From Dietzia aurantiaca (lineage in GTDB: Bacteria > Actinomycetota > Actinomycetes > Mycobacteriales > Mycobacteriaceae), in contig NZ_JAIFXZ010000001.1 of NCBI RefSeq assembly GCF_021033825.1, positions 1-64,000 on the forward strand: 64,000 nucleotides of DNA. Direction: 5' to 3'. A program made the position numbers and the translations under genes. Of the stretch, positions 14,409 to 24,053 are shown piece after piece; position 1 is the first letter of the stretch; each line of letters opens with the position of its first letter. The notes under the pieces were generated by a model. The model saw nothing but the letters and a program-made list of their open reading frames with translations, was not told the DNA's origin and made no database searches.

Positions 14409-15284
14409 TCAACAGGCCGCGTAGAGTCGCGAGGCCGCTTCCGCCGGGGCGATCGGGGGCACCACGAACGACAGCAACCTGGCCCGGTCACAGGCGTCGA
14501 CGACCCGCTCGGCGAGCCGCCCGCGGGCCAACACCTCGGTGGATCCGGTCCCGGCCTCGCGACGCCTCCGCCGCACGTCGGCGATCGCGTCGAGGATCCG
14601 CCGCACCTCGTCGTCGACGAGTCCGTCCAGGGCCAGGTCCCGGCGATGAACCACCGCCCGGTCGACGAGGGTGAGCCCCGCGCGGGTGCGCTCGACCAGT
14701 CCCACCGTCGTGCGGGTCCGGCAGGTCTCCACACAGACGGCCCAGCGGGAGGACGACGACGACAAGGCCTCCGCCATGGCCAGCGCCGACCTGACCACGC
14801 GCGCCTCGACTCCCAGATCGCGGACAGCTGCCGTGAGCCGGCTCGTCCGGCTGATCCCCCAGTCGCTGGGTGCCAGGATCACGACGTCCTCCCCCGCGTC
14901 GCCCGACCACCGCAACGCCCGGGCGACGGGGGCGGCCAGCAGCTCCGCCACGGGGACGGACAGGCCGGCCACGTCGACCCGACTTCGGTGCACGGTCCGG
15001 GCCGGGTCGGCGAGACAGCGATCCGGGAACCGTGCGGCCGCCGCCTCCGACCTCTCCGAGCACTCGATTCGGTCGCCGCCCGGTGGCAACGAGGACCCGT
15101 CCATCGCGGCCAGGACGGATACCGGTGCGACGACCGGGTCCAACACCACTGACGCCGCAGCCGAGGCGACCGCCAGTCCGGAGCAGGACAGGTCCACCGC
15201 GAGCACCGAACCTGCGCCCCGGCCCGCTCCGGCCACCGAGCCGGTCGCGGTGGCCGCCGCGGTTCCCGGCGCCGAGCCGGTCAT
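14409..15284 (-). CDS. Rv3446c-family type VII secretion-associated protein
   Basis: The 291-residue protein occupies the Rv3446c position between eccC4 and the esx pair and shows features of that family. It opens with an Ala/Gly-rich stretch and then SVLAVDLSCSGLAVASAAAS, a phosphate-loop-like segment. A later VVILAPSDWGISRTSRLTAA resembles the second strand-loop of Hsp70/actin-type nucleotide-binding folds. The end, LLSFVVPPIAPAEAASRLYA, is the conserved C-terminal block. Its start overlaps the eccC stop by 4 bp. It is shorter than Rv3446c (about 400 residues). The function is unknown; a role with EccC or the Esx substrates is inferred from invariant linkage. Confidence 0.78.
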   Translation of the reverse strand: MTGSAPGTAAATATGSVAGAGRGAGSVLAVDLSCSGLAVASAAASVVLDPVVAPVSVLAAMDGSSLPPGGDRIECSERSEAAAARFPDRCLADPARTVHRSRVDVAGLSVPVAELLAAPVARALRWSGDAGEDVVILAPSDWGISRTSRLTAAVRDLGVEARVVRSALAMAEALSSSSSRWAVCVETCRTRTTVGLVERTRAGLTLVDRAVVHRRDLALDGLVDDEVRRILDAIADVRRRRREAGTGSTEVLARGRLAERVVDACDRARLLSFVVPPIAPAEAASRLYAAC

Positions 15285-18200
15285 GCGGTCGGCCCCGGCT
15301 TCGCCAGCGCGGTCTGCACGAGGCGCGCACCGCCGTCGCGGGTGACGAACCTTCCGCGTCCGGCGGGTAGCGGGCCCGGGCGGACGCCGCCCAGCAGCGG
15401 TCCCTCCTCACGGCTACCCGACATGATGAGTCCGGCGCCGCCGAGGTCTCGGATCCGGCTGACGAACGGGTCGTACATCGTGCGCGAGGCTCCCGCGGAC
15501 CGACGCGCGAGTATCACGGACAGTCCGATGTCCCGTGCGTGCGGAAGGAATCGGGCCAGCGGCTGCAACGGGTTTCCGGCACCGGTGATCACCAGATCGA
15601 GATCGTCGACGAGCAGGGTGATCCGCGGGCCGCTCCACCAGGACCTCGACCGCAGCTCCTCCGGCGTCACGTCCGGACCCGGCATGCGCTCGTCGAGGAT
15701 GCGCTCGAGATGCTCGACCATCGGCACGAACGCGCTCTCGGTCGCGGCGTAGCCCGCCAGGTGTGTGTCGTCGAACTCCCCCAGCATGGAACGCCGGTAG
15801 TCCGCCACGATGAGCTTGGCGTGGGCGGGATCGTTCCCGGCGACGAGCCCCCGGGCCAGCGACCGGAGCACAGATGTCTTGCCGCATTCTGAATCACCGA
15901 ACACCAGCATCAGCGGATCGGCTTCGAGGTCGGCGTAGGCCACCGTGAGGTCGGACTCGTCGAGACCGAGCGGCAGTCGGGTGCGGCCACCGTCCGGCCC
16001 GGGGCGGGCCAGGCTCGCCACCTGCTCGTAGGGCAGGACCTCGGGAAGCATACGCACCGGCGCCGCGCCAACGTCCCCGACCCGCCCGCGCCATCGCGCC
16101 GCCAGGTGCCGCGCGGCGTCAGCGGTGGCGTCGGCGATGCCGCCGGGGTCGATATGTCCGTCAAGCCTGGGCTGGTAGACCAGCATGTGCTCGCGATCGC
16201 GGGTCAGCCCGCGGCCCGGTGCCACCGGCACGCCCATCGCCGCCCGCCGGTCGATCATCGAATCGGTGGGGTCACCCAGCCGCAACTCGACCCGAGTACC
16301 GAGGGCGTCACGCAGTGCCGGCCGCAGATCGGCCCAGCGTGCGGCGGACAGGACGACGTGGATCCCGTACGACAGTCCGTCCGCGGCCAGGCCGAGCACC
16401 ACCTGCTCGAGGTCCTCGTGCTCGGTGCGCAACGCCTGCCACCCGTCGACGACGAGTAGCACGTCCGGGAACTCCGCGACCGGCCTTCCGTCCCGATCGA
16501 CCGTGCGACGACGAGCCTGCTCGACCGAGGTGACGCCCGACTCGCGGAACGCGGTCTCCCGGCGGCGCCGCTCGGCGTCGACCTCGGCGACCGTGCGACG
16601 GATCCGCTCCTCGTCACCTCGCTGGGCCACGCCGCCGACGTGCGGCAGCGGCGCGACCGACCGGAGTAGCCCGCCGCCCAGGTCCACGATGTAGACCGAA
16701 AGCCGGTCGGGCTCGGACGTGGCCGCGGCGGACAACACGAGGGTGCACAGGGTCGTCGACTTCCCGGCGCGCGTCCCGCCCACCACGGCCACGTTGCCGT
16801 CGGCACCCGACAGGTCCACCGACCAGGTGGCGCGACGTTGCTCGAACGGCAGATCCACCACGGCGAGCGGGAACCGCAGCGCCGTCGGCCCGCCCCCCGG
16901 GCCCGCCTGTCCGGCGCCCGTGGGCTCGGCGCCCACCGCCACGTCGAGTGGCGCCCCCTCGCCCAGCGGGGGCAACCACACCTCGTGGGCCGGCCGACCA
17001 TGCCCGGTGAGCCTTCCGACCAGCACGTCGAGCAGGCTCGCCGAGTCGTCCTCTGCCGGCGTGGGCGGGGCGAGAGCGACGTCGTCGACCGGCGGCAGTA
17101 CCGGCGCCGGCACGGGCATGTACCACGAGGTGAAGGGCCGCACGGTCGCCCGGGCGGCCGGTGTCGCGACGGACGAGCCGTCCAGTCGCCGGTCCTGCCG
17201 GTACGGTCCGGAGACGTAGGCCGCGTCGAACCGCACGGGGTCGCCGGCGTCCACCTTGAGGTAGCCGGCACCCGGGGTCGCGGGCAGGTGATAGGCGTCG
17301 GTCACCCCCAGCACGGTGCGTGACTCCGTGGCCGAGAACGTCTTGAGGGCGATGCGATACGAGAGGTGACTGTCGAGCCCGCGCAACCGCCCCTCCTCGA
17401 GTCGCTGCGAGGCCAGCAGCAGGTGGATGTGCAGGCTTCGACCCAGTCGGCCGATCGTCAGGAAGAGTTCGGCGAACTCCGGCTTCGAGGAGAGCAACTC
17501 GGTGAACTCGTCCACGACGATCACCAGGGCGGGCAGCGGGTCGAGCGCGGCACCCCTGGCGCGGGCGGCCTCGTACTCGCCGACGTTCGCGTAGTTCCCC
17601 GCCGCGCGCAGCATCTCCTGCCGACGGGTGAGCTCGCCCTCGAGCGCGTCACGCATCCGGTCGACCATCGTGATCTCGGCCTGCAGATTGGTGATCACCG
17701 CGGCCACGTGGGCCAGCGGCTCCAGCCCCAGGAAGGTGGCGCCGCCCTTGAAATCCACCAGGACGAGGTTGAGCGCATCCGGGTCGTGCGTGGCCACCAG
17801 CCCCAGGACGAGCGTGCGCAGGAACTCGGATTTCCCGGATCCGGTGGCACCGATACACAGCCCGTGCGGCCCCATGCCACCGTGCGCGGCCTCCTTGAGG
17901 TCGAGTTCGACCGGCGCCCCGTCGGGGCTGACCCCCACCGGGACGCGCAGGCGGTCGCGCTCACCGCGACGTCGCCAGGCGACCGCCGGGTCGACCAGTG
18001 TGGCCACCCCGATCCCGAGCAGGTCCGGCAGTCCGGGTGCGCGCCGGGTGGTGGAGCCGTCGGCATGGGTGACCGTGTCCGCGGGGCGGTACCGGGACAG
18101 CGCCATGGCGAGCCGTTCCGCTTCCGGAAGGCTCATCGCGTCGACCCGGGCGATGTCCTCGTCGCCGCTGTCGGTGCCGATGCGGGCGACGCCGTCGTCG

Positions 18201-19303
18201 TCGACCCGCAGACACAGGCCGCGGCGCAGGGCGAGGTCGCGCAACTGTCCCGCGCGGCTGCCCGAGACCTCGATGACGGTGACGCCGTCGAGTCCGTCCT
18301 CGGCGAGGATCCGCTCGGCGCCGGTCACCCCGACGCCGTCGACGACGAGCACGAGGTGTGCCCGCCCCGGCACCTGTACCGCACTCGGCGAGAACGTCGG
18401 ACGTTCGGCGATCTCGGAGCCGAGCATGGACTCCACCCCGGCCAGCGAGAACTCGGTGAGACGGACCCGCCCGCCGCCGTCGGTGTAGACCGGATGCTCG
18501 TGGTGGGGAAGCCATTTGAGCCATTCCCACGCCCGCCGGGCCTCCCCCTCGCTCGCGGCCACCGCGACCCGCACCCTGCCCGGGCCGTGGGACAGGACGA
18601 GCCCCGCGAGCATCGCGCGGACCGCCGAACGCACGGTGGCGACCTCTCCGTCCAGCGAGAGTGCCGCGAACGCCCGCAACTCGAGCGCCACCGGCAGGTC
18701 ATCGACCACTGAATGGACCCGGACGAAGCGCCGCATGCTCACTACGGAGACCGGCTCCAGGTCGTCGACCGGCCCGGTGTCGGGCACCCTGAGCGGCGTG
18801 GCGAGCGACTGCCGCCCGGGGCCGACGCGGAGCGTGAGGTCGTCGGGGTCGTCGTCGTCCCTCTCCCACATGCGGGCGGTTCCCACCATCGCCGGCAGCT
18901 CGACCGGATCCGGGTGGCGCCACAGGGCGGCCGCCCGCTGCGCCGCGGCGGTCCCGCGCACCGTGTCACGGGTCTGGCCCAGGTAGCGCAGATAGTCCTT
19001 GCGCAGCTCGTCGGTCTCGGCGGTCTTGCCGCCGCCACCGAGGGTGCCGGCGAGCATGCCCACCGCCGAGACCGCCATCATCACGGGGAACAGCAGGAAC
19101 ATGGGATTGCGCATCATTCCGGTGCGCATCATCACCACGACCATGCCCACCACGGCCACCACCAGGACGATGGGCAGCACTATCTGGATGAGCGGGCGCG
19201 GGGTGGGGCGCGGCAGGTCCGGCGGCGCCTGCAGGGACACCTCCCCCTGCGGCACCGGCGGCGCGGAGACTTTCCCGGCGCGCGTGAACACCACGTCCCC
19301 CAT
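15281..19303 (-). CDS. eccC4: EccC, FtsK/SpoIIIE-type ATPase of ESX-4 (fused Ca-Cb form)
   Basis: The 1,340-residue motor of the ESX-4 secretion machine has two membrane helices near residues 38-95 (LIQIVLPIVLVVAVVGMVVV; FLLFPVMMAVSAVGMLAG). Three FtsK-type ATPase domains follow. Their P-loops are GATGSGKS (about residue 484), GGTRAGKS (about 838) and GDSECGKT (about 1134); Walker B is readable in domain 1 (LPALVIVVDEFTELL) and domain 2 (FPDVLLVVDGW), and domain 3 has ITLLVDDLDLVI. The single-chain form is as in other ESX-4 loci. I chose the ATG at 19303 (MGDVVFTRAGKVSAPP) because GAGGGGG precedes it. It heads an operon with the Rv3446c-like gene, esxU and esxT. Confidence 0.96.
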   Translation of the reverse strand: MGDVVFTRAGKVSAPPVPQGEVSLQAPPDLPRPTPRPLIQIVLPIVLVVAVVGMVVVMMRTGMMRNPMFLLFPVMMAVSAVGMLAGTLGGGGKTAETDELRKDYLRYLGQTRDTVRGTAAAQRAAALWRHPDPVELPAMVGTARMWERDDDDPDDLTLRVGPGRQSLATPLRVPDTGPVDDLEPVSVVSMRRFVRVHSVVDDLPVALELRAFAALSLDGEVATVRSAVRAMLAGLVLSHGPGRVRVAVAASEGEARRAWEWLKWLPHHEHPVYTDGGGRVRLTEFSLAGVESMLGSEIAERPTFSPSAVQVPGRAHLVLVVDGVGVTGAERILAEDGLDGVTVIEVSGSRAGQLRDLALRRGLCLRVDDDGVARIGTDSGDEDIARVDAMSLPEAERLAMALSRYRPADTVTHADGSTTRRAPGLPDLLGIGVATLVDPAVAWRRRGERDRLRVPVGVSPDGAPVELDLKEAAHGGMGPHGLCIGATGSGKSEFLRTLVLGLVATHDPDALNLVLVDFKGGATFLGLEPLAHVAAVITNLQAEITMVDRMRDALEGELTRRQEMLRAAGNYANVGEYEAARARGAALDPLPALVIVVDEFTELLSSKPEFAELFLTIGRLGRSLHIHLLLASQRLEEGRLRGLDSHLSYRIALKTFSATESRTVLGVTDAYHLPATPGAGYLKVDAGDPVRFDAAYVSGPYRQDRRLDGSSVATPAARATVRPFTSWYMPVPAPVLPPVDDVALAPPTPAEDDSASLLDVLVGRLTGHGRPAHEVWLPPLGEGAPLDVAVGAEPTGAGQAGPGGGPTALRFPLAVVDLPFEQRRATWSVDLSGADGNVAVVGGTRAGKSTTLCTLVLSAAATSEPDRLSVYIVDLGGGLLRSVAPLPHVGGVAQRGDEERIRRTVAEVDAERRRRETAFRESGVTSVEQARRRTVDRDGRPVAEFPDVLLVVDGWQALRTEHEDLEQVVLGLAADGLSYGIHVVLSAARWADLRPALRDALGTRVELRLGDPTDSMIDRRAAMGVPVAPGRGLTRDREHMLVYQPRLDGHIDPGGIADATADAARHLAARWRGRVGDVGAAPVRMLPEVLPYEQVASLARPGPDGGRTRLPLGLDESDLTVAYADLEADPLMLVFGDSECGKTSVLRSLARGLVAGNDPAHAKLIVADYRRSMLGEFDDTHLAGYAATESAFVPMVEHLERILDERMPGPDVTPEELRSRSWWSGPRITLLVDDLDLVITGAGNPLQPLARFLPHARDIGLSVILARRSAGASRTMYDPFVSRIRDLGGAGLIMSGSREEGPLLGGVRPGPLPAGRGRFVTRDGGARLVQTALAKPGPTA

Positions 19304-19493
19304 GACCCGACCCCCTCGCAAGCTGCAGACCGGCGGGCGCCACGAGTTGACGCCCCCACGAACGACCCCGGACGCCGACAATGATCCGCGTATCGAACGG
19401 CGATGTTAGGGCAGTACACGTCCTGACGGGTCACCTACCAGCGAGGTCGGGCACGGCCGACCAGGGTGGGTGCACGGAGTGGGAGGTCCGACA

Positions 19494-21026
19494 GTGACAG
19501 GACAGGGCGAGGTCCGTGAGGTCGCCGCGGGCGTCGAACCGCTGGATCAGCGGCGTGTGTCGATCGTGTGCCGGTCCACGCGCGTCGACGTGAGTCTGCC
19601 GGCCCACCTCGAGCTGGTCTCGGTGATCCCGGAGGTCGTGGACCTGGTGCGCGACCACGTCCGTGTCGCCGCGGGGCCCGGCTCCGGCGTGGACGCCGAC
19701 GCGCGGATGGGTGGCGGCACCGGTGGGTCCTGGCAACTCTCCCGCCTGGCCGGAGGTCCACTGGCCGTATCCGAGACGCTTGCGCAACAGCGCGTGCACG
19801 ACGGCGAGATCCTCGTGCTGGACCACCGCCCGGTGCCCACGCCGGCGCCGTTGTTCGACGACGTGCTGCAGGGATTGACCGAGCCCGACGTCGCCAGGTC
19901 CCCGGTCTGGGACCGCCGGGATGCGGTGTTGACCGCCACCGCCACGGCAGGGGTCGCCGCCGTGGCCGCCGCCCTTGCCCTCGGGGTCCAGTGGTCGGCG
20001 CGCGGTGGGCTGCTCACGTCACTGATCTCGCTGGTGCTGGCGTTGCTCGGCCTGGCCGCGGTGATCGCCCTGCGCCGTACCCCCGCGCCGGGCCCCGCGC
20101 ACGCGGTCGCGGGGTCGGTCGTCGTGGGTTTCACGGTCCTCGCCGCCGGGACCACGGGGCCCCCGCCCGCCGGGCCCGGCACACTCCTGGGCGCGTGTAC
20201 CGCCGGCGCGGTCGTGGCCACTGTTCTGCGCTGCACCGTGTTCCGCCCGACAACCGGGACCTACGGGATGGCGGCCGGTTACCTCGCCGCGGCGATCGCG
20301 CTGGACGTCGGCGCGGTCGGGGCGCTGGTCGTCGCGGTGACCGGGGTCCCGGCCGGCTTCGTCGGGGCCGGGGCGGTGCTCGTCGGACTCCTGCTGCTCA
20401 CCGCCGCTCCGCGACTCGCCGTGTCCGCCGCACGCATCCCGATCCCGCCCGTGCCGGCACCCGGCGAGGAGGTCGCGGACGGCGATCTGGAGGAGATCGA
20501 CCACGACCTCCACGCCCGGACAGCCGATGCCCGTCGGCCACAGGGGCAGCTCCCGACGCCCGAGGCGCTGCGGCACCGGTTCCTCACCTCCCGCTCCTGG
20601 CTGACCGGACTGCTGCTCGCGGCCGCGACCGTGTGCACGTCCGGCGCGCTGACCGCCCTGTCCGGGGCCGCGGCGAGCCGCTGGGCGGCACCGCTCGCCC
20701 TGGTGCTCATCGTGATCCTCGTCCTGCGCGGACTCGGTTATTCCGATCGCGTCCACACCACGGTGCTGCTCGCGGCGGCGTTGGTGCTCGCCACGGGGGT
20801 CCTGGTGGGCGCCTCGCTGTCCTTGGCGTCACCGGTCGGGGTGGTGGTGCCCGCCGCGGTCGCCGTGGCGGTCGCCGTCGTGGTGGCGGCCTCGGTCCTG
20901 CCCCACGTCGACCCCTCCCCTGCCACCCTGCGTGCGGTGGGGGTCGTCGAGGCGATCGCGATCTGCCTGGTGGTGCCGCTGGCGGTGGGCGCGATGGACG
21001 TCTACTCACTCGTGCGCCAGCGATGA
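19494..21026 (+). CDS. eccD4: EccD, integral membrane pore component of ESX-4
   Basis: The 510-residue protein begins with a ubiquitin-like cytoplasmic domain (residues about 20-110, RRVSIVCRSTRVDVSLPAHL to VHDGEILVLDHRPV). About eleven hydrophobic membrane helices follow, the architecture of EccD. A charged cytoplasmic loop (ADGDLEEIDHDLHARTADAR) separates helices around residues 330-360. The GTG at 19494 is preferred because GGGAGG lies 7 bases upstream; an ATG at 19470 would lengthen it by 8 residues. It is divergent from eccC and overlaps mycP by 4 bp. Confidence 0.94.
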   Translation: MTGQGEVREVAAGVEPLDQRRVSIVCRSTRVDVSLPAHLELVSVIPEVVDLVRDHVRVAAGPGSGVDADARMGGGTGGSWQLSRLAGGPLAVSETLAQQRVHDGEILVLDHRPVPTPAPLFDDVLQGLTEPDVARSPVWDRRDAVLTATATAGVAAVAAALALGVQWSARGGLLTSLISLVLALLGLAAVIALRRTPAPGPAHAVAGSVVVGFTVLAAGTTGPPPAGPGTLLGACTAGAVVATVLRCTVFRPTTGTYGMAAGYLAAAIALDVGAVGALVVAVTGVPAGFVGAGAVLVGLLLLTAAPRLAVSAARIPIPPVPAPGEEVADGDLEEIDHDLHARTADARRPQGQLPTPEALRHRFLTSRSWLTGLLLAAATVCTSGALTALSGAAASRWAAPLALVLIVILVLRGLGYSDRVHTTVLLAAALVLATGVLVGASLSLASPVGVVVPAAVAVAVAVVVAASVLPHVDPSPATLRAVGVVEAIAICLVVPLAVGAMDVYSLVRQR

Positions 21027-22447
21027 GACCTGCCCTGGCACCCGCCGCCGGGCTCTCCGCCGGCGCCGGGGTCGCGCTGGCGATCCTCGTCGCGCAGCTC
21101 AGCACACCCGCGTTCGCGTCGGCGGTGGAGCCACCGACCGTCGACGGCCCGGTGCCCCGGGCGACCGGCCTCGCGTCAGGGCCGGTTCGCCAGGACGGGC
21201 CGTGTCGCACCACCGCGGCGGTGCTCTCTCCGTCGTCGCCGCCGGCCGCGGCCACGGCCGCCGAGCTACGCGACGCGTGGATCCACGGGCGCGGTGAGGG
21301 GCAGGTCGTCGCCGTGATCGACACCGGCGTCAACCCGGGCCCGCGCCTGCCCAGGGTGCGCGGGGCCGGGGACGTGGTGCCCGGCCGGAACGGGACCGAG
21401 GACTGCGACGCCCACGGGACCCTCGTCGCGGGCGTCCTCGCGGCCGCCGAGGACGAGACGGGGCACTCGGGAATCGCGCCGGGCGTCGAGATCGTCTCGA
21501 TCCGCCAGTCCAGCAGTATCCTGCGCGCCGACTCGCGGGCGGCCGAACGGGAGGGCGACCCCGGCAGTGGCGACGGGGGCGGCGCGGACGGGGCGCCCGT
21601 CGGAACCGGCGGCGGGGTGGGGACACTGACGACGCTCGCGACGTCGATCCGGTTGGCGGTGGACGCGGGGGCCGACGTCATCAACATCTCCGAGGTCGCC
21701 TGTGTGCCCGCCGGCACGGTGCTCGCGGACGACCACCTCGGCGGCGCCATCCGCTACGCGGCGGTGGACCACGACGTGGTGGTGGTCGCGGCCGCCGGCA
21801 ACGTCGGCGACACCTGTGGCGACCAGAACCCGGCCGGACCCGACGCGTCCGTCCCGGGTGACGAGGGCTGGGCCGACGTCCGGACCATCGCCTCGCCCGC
21901 CTGGTACGACGACCACGTGCTGACGGTCGGCGGCGTGGATCCGGCCGGGCGTCCCACCGACTTCTCGCTGCGCGGGCCCTGGGTCGACGTCGCCGCCCCG
22001 GCCGTGGGCCTACGGTCAGTGGGCGCCGACGGCGCCGGTGTCTCCGACCTGGTCGTGGGCGGCGACGGTGCACGGACGCCCATCAGCGGGACCAGCTTCG
22101 CCGCTCCCTTCGTCGCGGGCACCGCCGCCCTGGTCCGGCAGGCCCACCCCTGGCTGACGGCCCGGCAGGTGATCGAGCGGATCGAGAACACCACCATCGC
22201 CGCGGCCGGCGGGCACGACCACGCCATCGGCCACGGTGTGGTGGATCCGGTGGCGGCCGTGACCGGAGTCCGCAGGCCCGGAACCCGACGCCCCGCGCCG
22301 GCGAGCACCACCCTGGCGGCGCCGTCCCCCGAGCCGGGCCCACCAGGGGCCGGGAACGGGGCCCTCGTGGCCGCGGGGGCGTTGGCGCTGGGGGCGGCGG
22401 CGCTCGTCGTCGTGGTCCTGCTCCGACCCCGGGACGACTCGCGCTGA
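21023..22447 (+). CDS. mycP4: MycP, mycosin (subtilisin-like protease) of ESX-4
   Basis: The 474-residue protein is a membrane-anchored S8 serine protease. An N-terminal signal helix (LSAGAGVALAILVAQL) is followed by the catalytic Asp in VVAVIDTGVNPG, His in DCDAHGTLVAGVLAA, oxyanion Asn in VVAAAGNVGDTC and Ser in ISGTSFAAPFVAGTAAL. A C-terminal membrane helix (GALVAAGALALGAAALVVVV) ends in a short basic tail. Mycosins stabilise the ESX complex and cleave some substrates. The start overlaps the eccD stop (ATGA). A Gly-rich insert at about residues 180-200 (DPGSGDGGGADGAPVGTGGG) is unusual but probably a surface loop. Confidence 0.95.
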   Translation: MRPALAPAAGLSAGAGVALAILVAQLSTPAFASAVEPPTVDGPVPRATGLASGPVRQDGPCRTTAAVLSPSSPPAAATAAELRDAWIHGRGEGQVVAVIDTGVNPGPRLPRVRGAGDVVPGRNGTEDCDAHGTLVAGVLAAAEDETGHSGIAPGVEIVSIRQSSSILRADSRAAEREGDPGSGDGGGADGAPVGTGGGVGTLTTLATSIRLAVDAGADVINISEVACVPAGTVLADDHLGGAIRYAAVDHDVVVVAAAGNVGDTCGDQNPAGPDASVPGDEGWADVRTIASPAWYDDHVLTVGGVDPAGRPTDFSLRGPWVDVAAPAVGLRSVGADGAGVSDLVVGGDGARTPISGTSFAAPFVAGTAALVRQAHPWLTARQVIERIENTTIAAAGGHDHAIGHGVVDPVAAVTGVRRPGTRRPAPASTTLAAPSPEPGPPGAGNGALVAAGALALGAAALVVVVLLRPRDDSR

Positions 22448-22463
22448 CCCGCCGACCGCGGCG

Positions 22464-23906
22464 TCAGCGGGTCGGCTGCTCGTCTCCGGCCAGGGTCAGG
22501 TCCGAGCCGTCGCGGCTGACGAGCGCGGCGGCGCGGTCCAGCCGCGGTCCGGCCGGCAGCCGGTCGAGGATGCCGCCGTCCGTCGGCACGGCGACGCCGC
22601 CGAGTCCGAGAACCGCGGCGGTCTCGTCGTCCGGCACGTCGAACCGCACCCCCGTGTCGGCGACGATCGTCGTGACCGCGCCCCGCGTCGTGGTGCCACG
22701 CCCGGCAGCGGTCACCATCAGACCGCCGCCGGGGACGCCCACGGTGTCCACCGCGGGCCCCGCCCCGTCCGCACCCGCCACCGGACGCGCCTCGGTCGGA
22801 CCCGGGGCGGGGGCGCCCGCGATGATCGCCATCCGCCGCACCGATGCGTCCCCGTCGGCGGCCTCGCGCACACACAGCACCGGAGAGTCGGCCGTCTCCA
22901 GCACCGAGGACCGGGTACGCGGGAACGCCTCGACGTCCAGCGCCACCGACCGCGGCACCCCCATCCGATCCGGGGCGACGTCCACCACCGCGCCGACCGT
23001 GGAGGTCGACCGGATCACGTCGGCGAGCACCGGCCCCACCTCCTGGACCCCGTCGGCCAGGGCGACGTGGGCCCGCGACCCGCTCGCGGTGTCCACGGTG
23101 AAGACCTGCCCGATGCGCAACCCGGCCAGCCCGTAGTCGACCGGCTCGCCGAGCATGTCGATCTGCGGCCGCGCCACCCGGTCGAGCTCCGGCAGCGGGT
23201 CGAGCAGAGCCGCGGTCACAGGGCGGGGGTCCACTCCGCCCAGCCCGAGGATCGACAGCAGGTCGGAGTCCTCGAGATCGATGCGCGCCCGCGCCCCGTC
23301 GCGCAGCAGCCATCCCTGGCTACCGGTCTCGACCAGCACGATCTCGTCGGCATCCGTCTCCCGTCCCGGACCGGTTCCCTCCCGCGCGACGACGCTCGTG
23401 CCCACCACGCGCGGGCGGCCCCGGTCGGCGTCGGCGACCTCGTCACACACCGACCACGACACGGCCGCGGCCGCGTCCGCATCACGGTGACCGGGCAGCG
23501 CCGAGGGCGCCCCCGGAATTCCCAGCAGTCCGCCGCGGGCGGTGCCCTCGATGTCCGAGTCGCGCACGGTCTCGGGTTCGGCCGGCTCGCCCACGACGAG
23601 CCGCGCCGAGGCCAGGTTGTGGACCGGGTGGACACGGTCACCGGCACGGACATACATCTGACCGGAGTCGCGCCCCACCATGATCGCGGTGCGGTCGACG
23701 TCCGGCGCCGGGTCGAGCAGCGCCAGTACAGCCGCCCCGGCCACGCCCACGACCGCCGCGACCACCCCGACCGTCAGGCCTGTCGCCTGCCGCTTGAGGG
23801 GGTCGTGCAGCATCCGGACGTCACGCGAGACCACCGCGTGGCGGGCTCGCCGGGCGAGGAAGCGATGCCCGTCCACCTGCGCCTTGGTCGTGGGTCTGAG
23901 CGGCAC
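22464..23906 (-). CDS. eccB4: EccB, membrane-anchored periplasmic component of ESX-4
   Basis: The 480-residue protein has a cytoplasmic N-terminus with the EccB hallmark PTTKAQVDGHRFLARRARHA. One membrane helix follows (LTVGVVAAVVGVAGAAVLAL, about residue 45-65). The large periplasmic part contains the repeat-like units typical of EccB, each beginning near VGRDSGQMYVRAGDRVHPV, DEIVLVETGSQGWLLRDGA and VALDVEAFPRTRSSVLE. The GTG at 23906 is chosen as start because AAAGG lies 7-8 bases before it. It faces mycP tail-to-tail, 16 bp apart, and is divergent from eccE. Confidence 0.94.
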   Translation of the reverse strand: MPLRPTTKAQVDGHRFLARRARHAVVSRDVRMLHDPLKRQATGLTVGVVAAVVGVAGAAVLALLDPAPDVDRTAIMVGRDSGQMYVRAGDRVHPVHNLASARLVVGEPAEPETVRDSDIEGTARGGLLGIPGAPSALPGHRDADAAAAVSWSVCDEVADADRGRPRVVGTSVVAREGTGPGRETDADEIVLVETGSQGWLLRDGARARIDLEDSDLLSILGLGGVDPRPVTAALLDPLPELDRVARPQIDMLGEPVDYGLAGLRIGQVFTVDTASGSRAHVALADGVQEVGPVLADVIRSTSTVGAVVDVAPDRMGVPRSVALDVEAFPRTRSSVLETADSPVLCVREAADGDASVRRMAIIAGAPAPGPTEARPVAGADGAGPAVDTVGVPGGGLMVTAAGRGTTTRGAVTTIVADTGVRFDVPDDETAAVLGLGGVAVPTDGGILDRLPAGPRLDRAAALVSRDGSDLTLAGDEQPTR

Positions 23907-24053
23907 GCCCCGCCTTTCGTTCGCCCGATGTTGACGCCCCTTGACCGGGGTCACCGGGGGTAGGCTACGCGACGATCCGGTCCTGATGGCCGGTCATCCC
24001 GGGCCGTCCGGCGCGACGACCGGCGGATGTCGGTGCGCGAGGAGGACGTGCTC

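Noticed and set aside
19568-21022. Long upstream extension of the mycosin frame across eccD
   Set aside because: This part is an Arg/Gly-rich out-of-frame shadow of eccD. The real mycosin begins at 21023 with a signal sequence.
23931-23966. Promoter for eccE with TTGACG/TTGACC and TAGGCT
   Set aside because: The boxes are spaced 14 or 24 bp, not near 17, so the match was judged unreliable.
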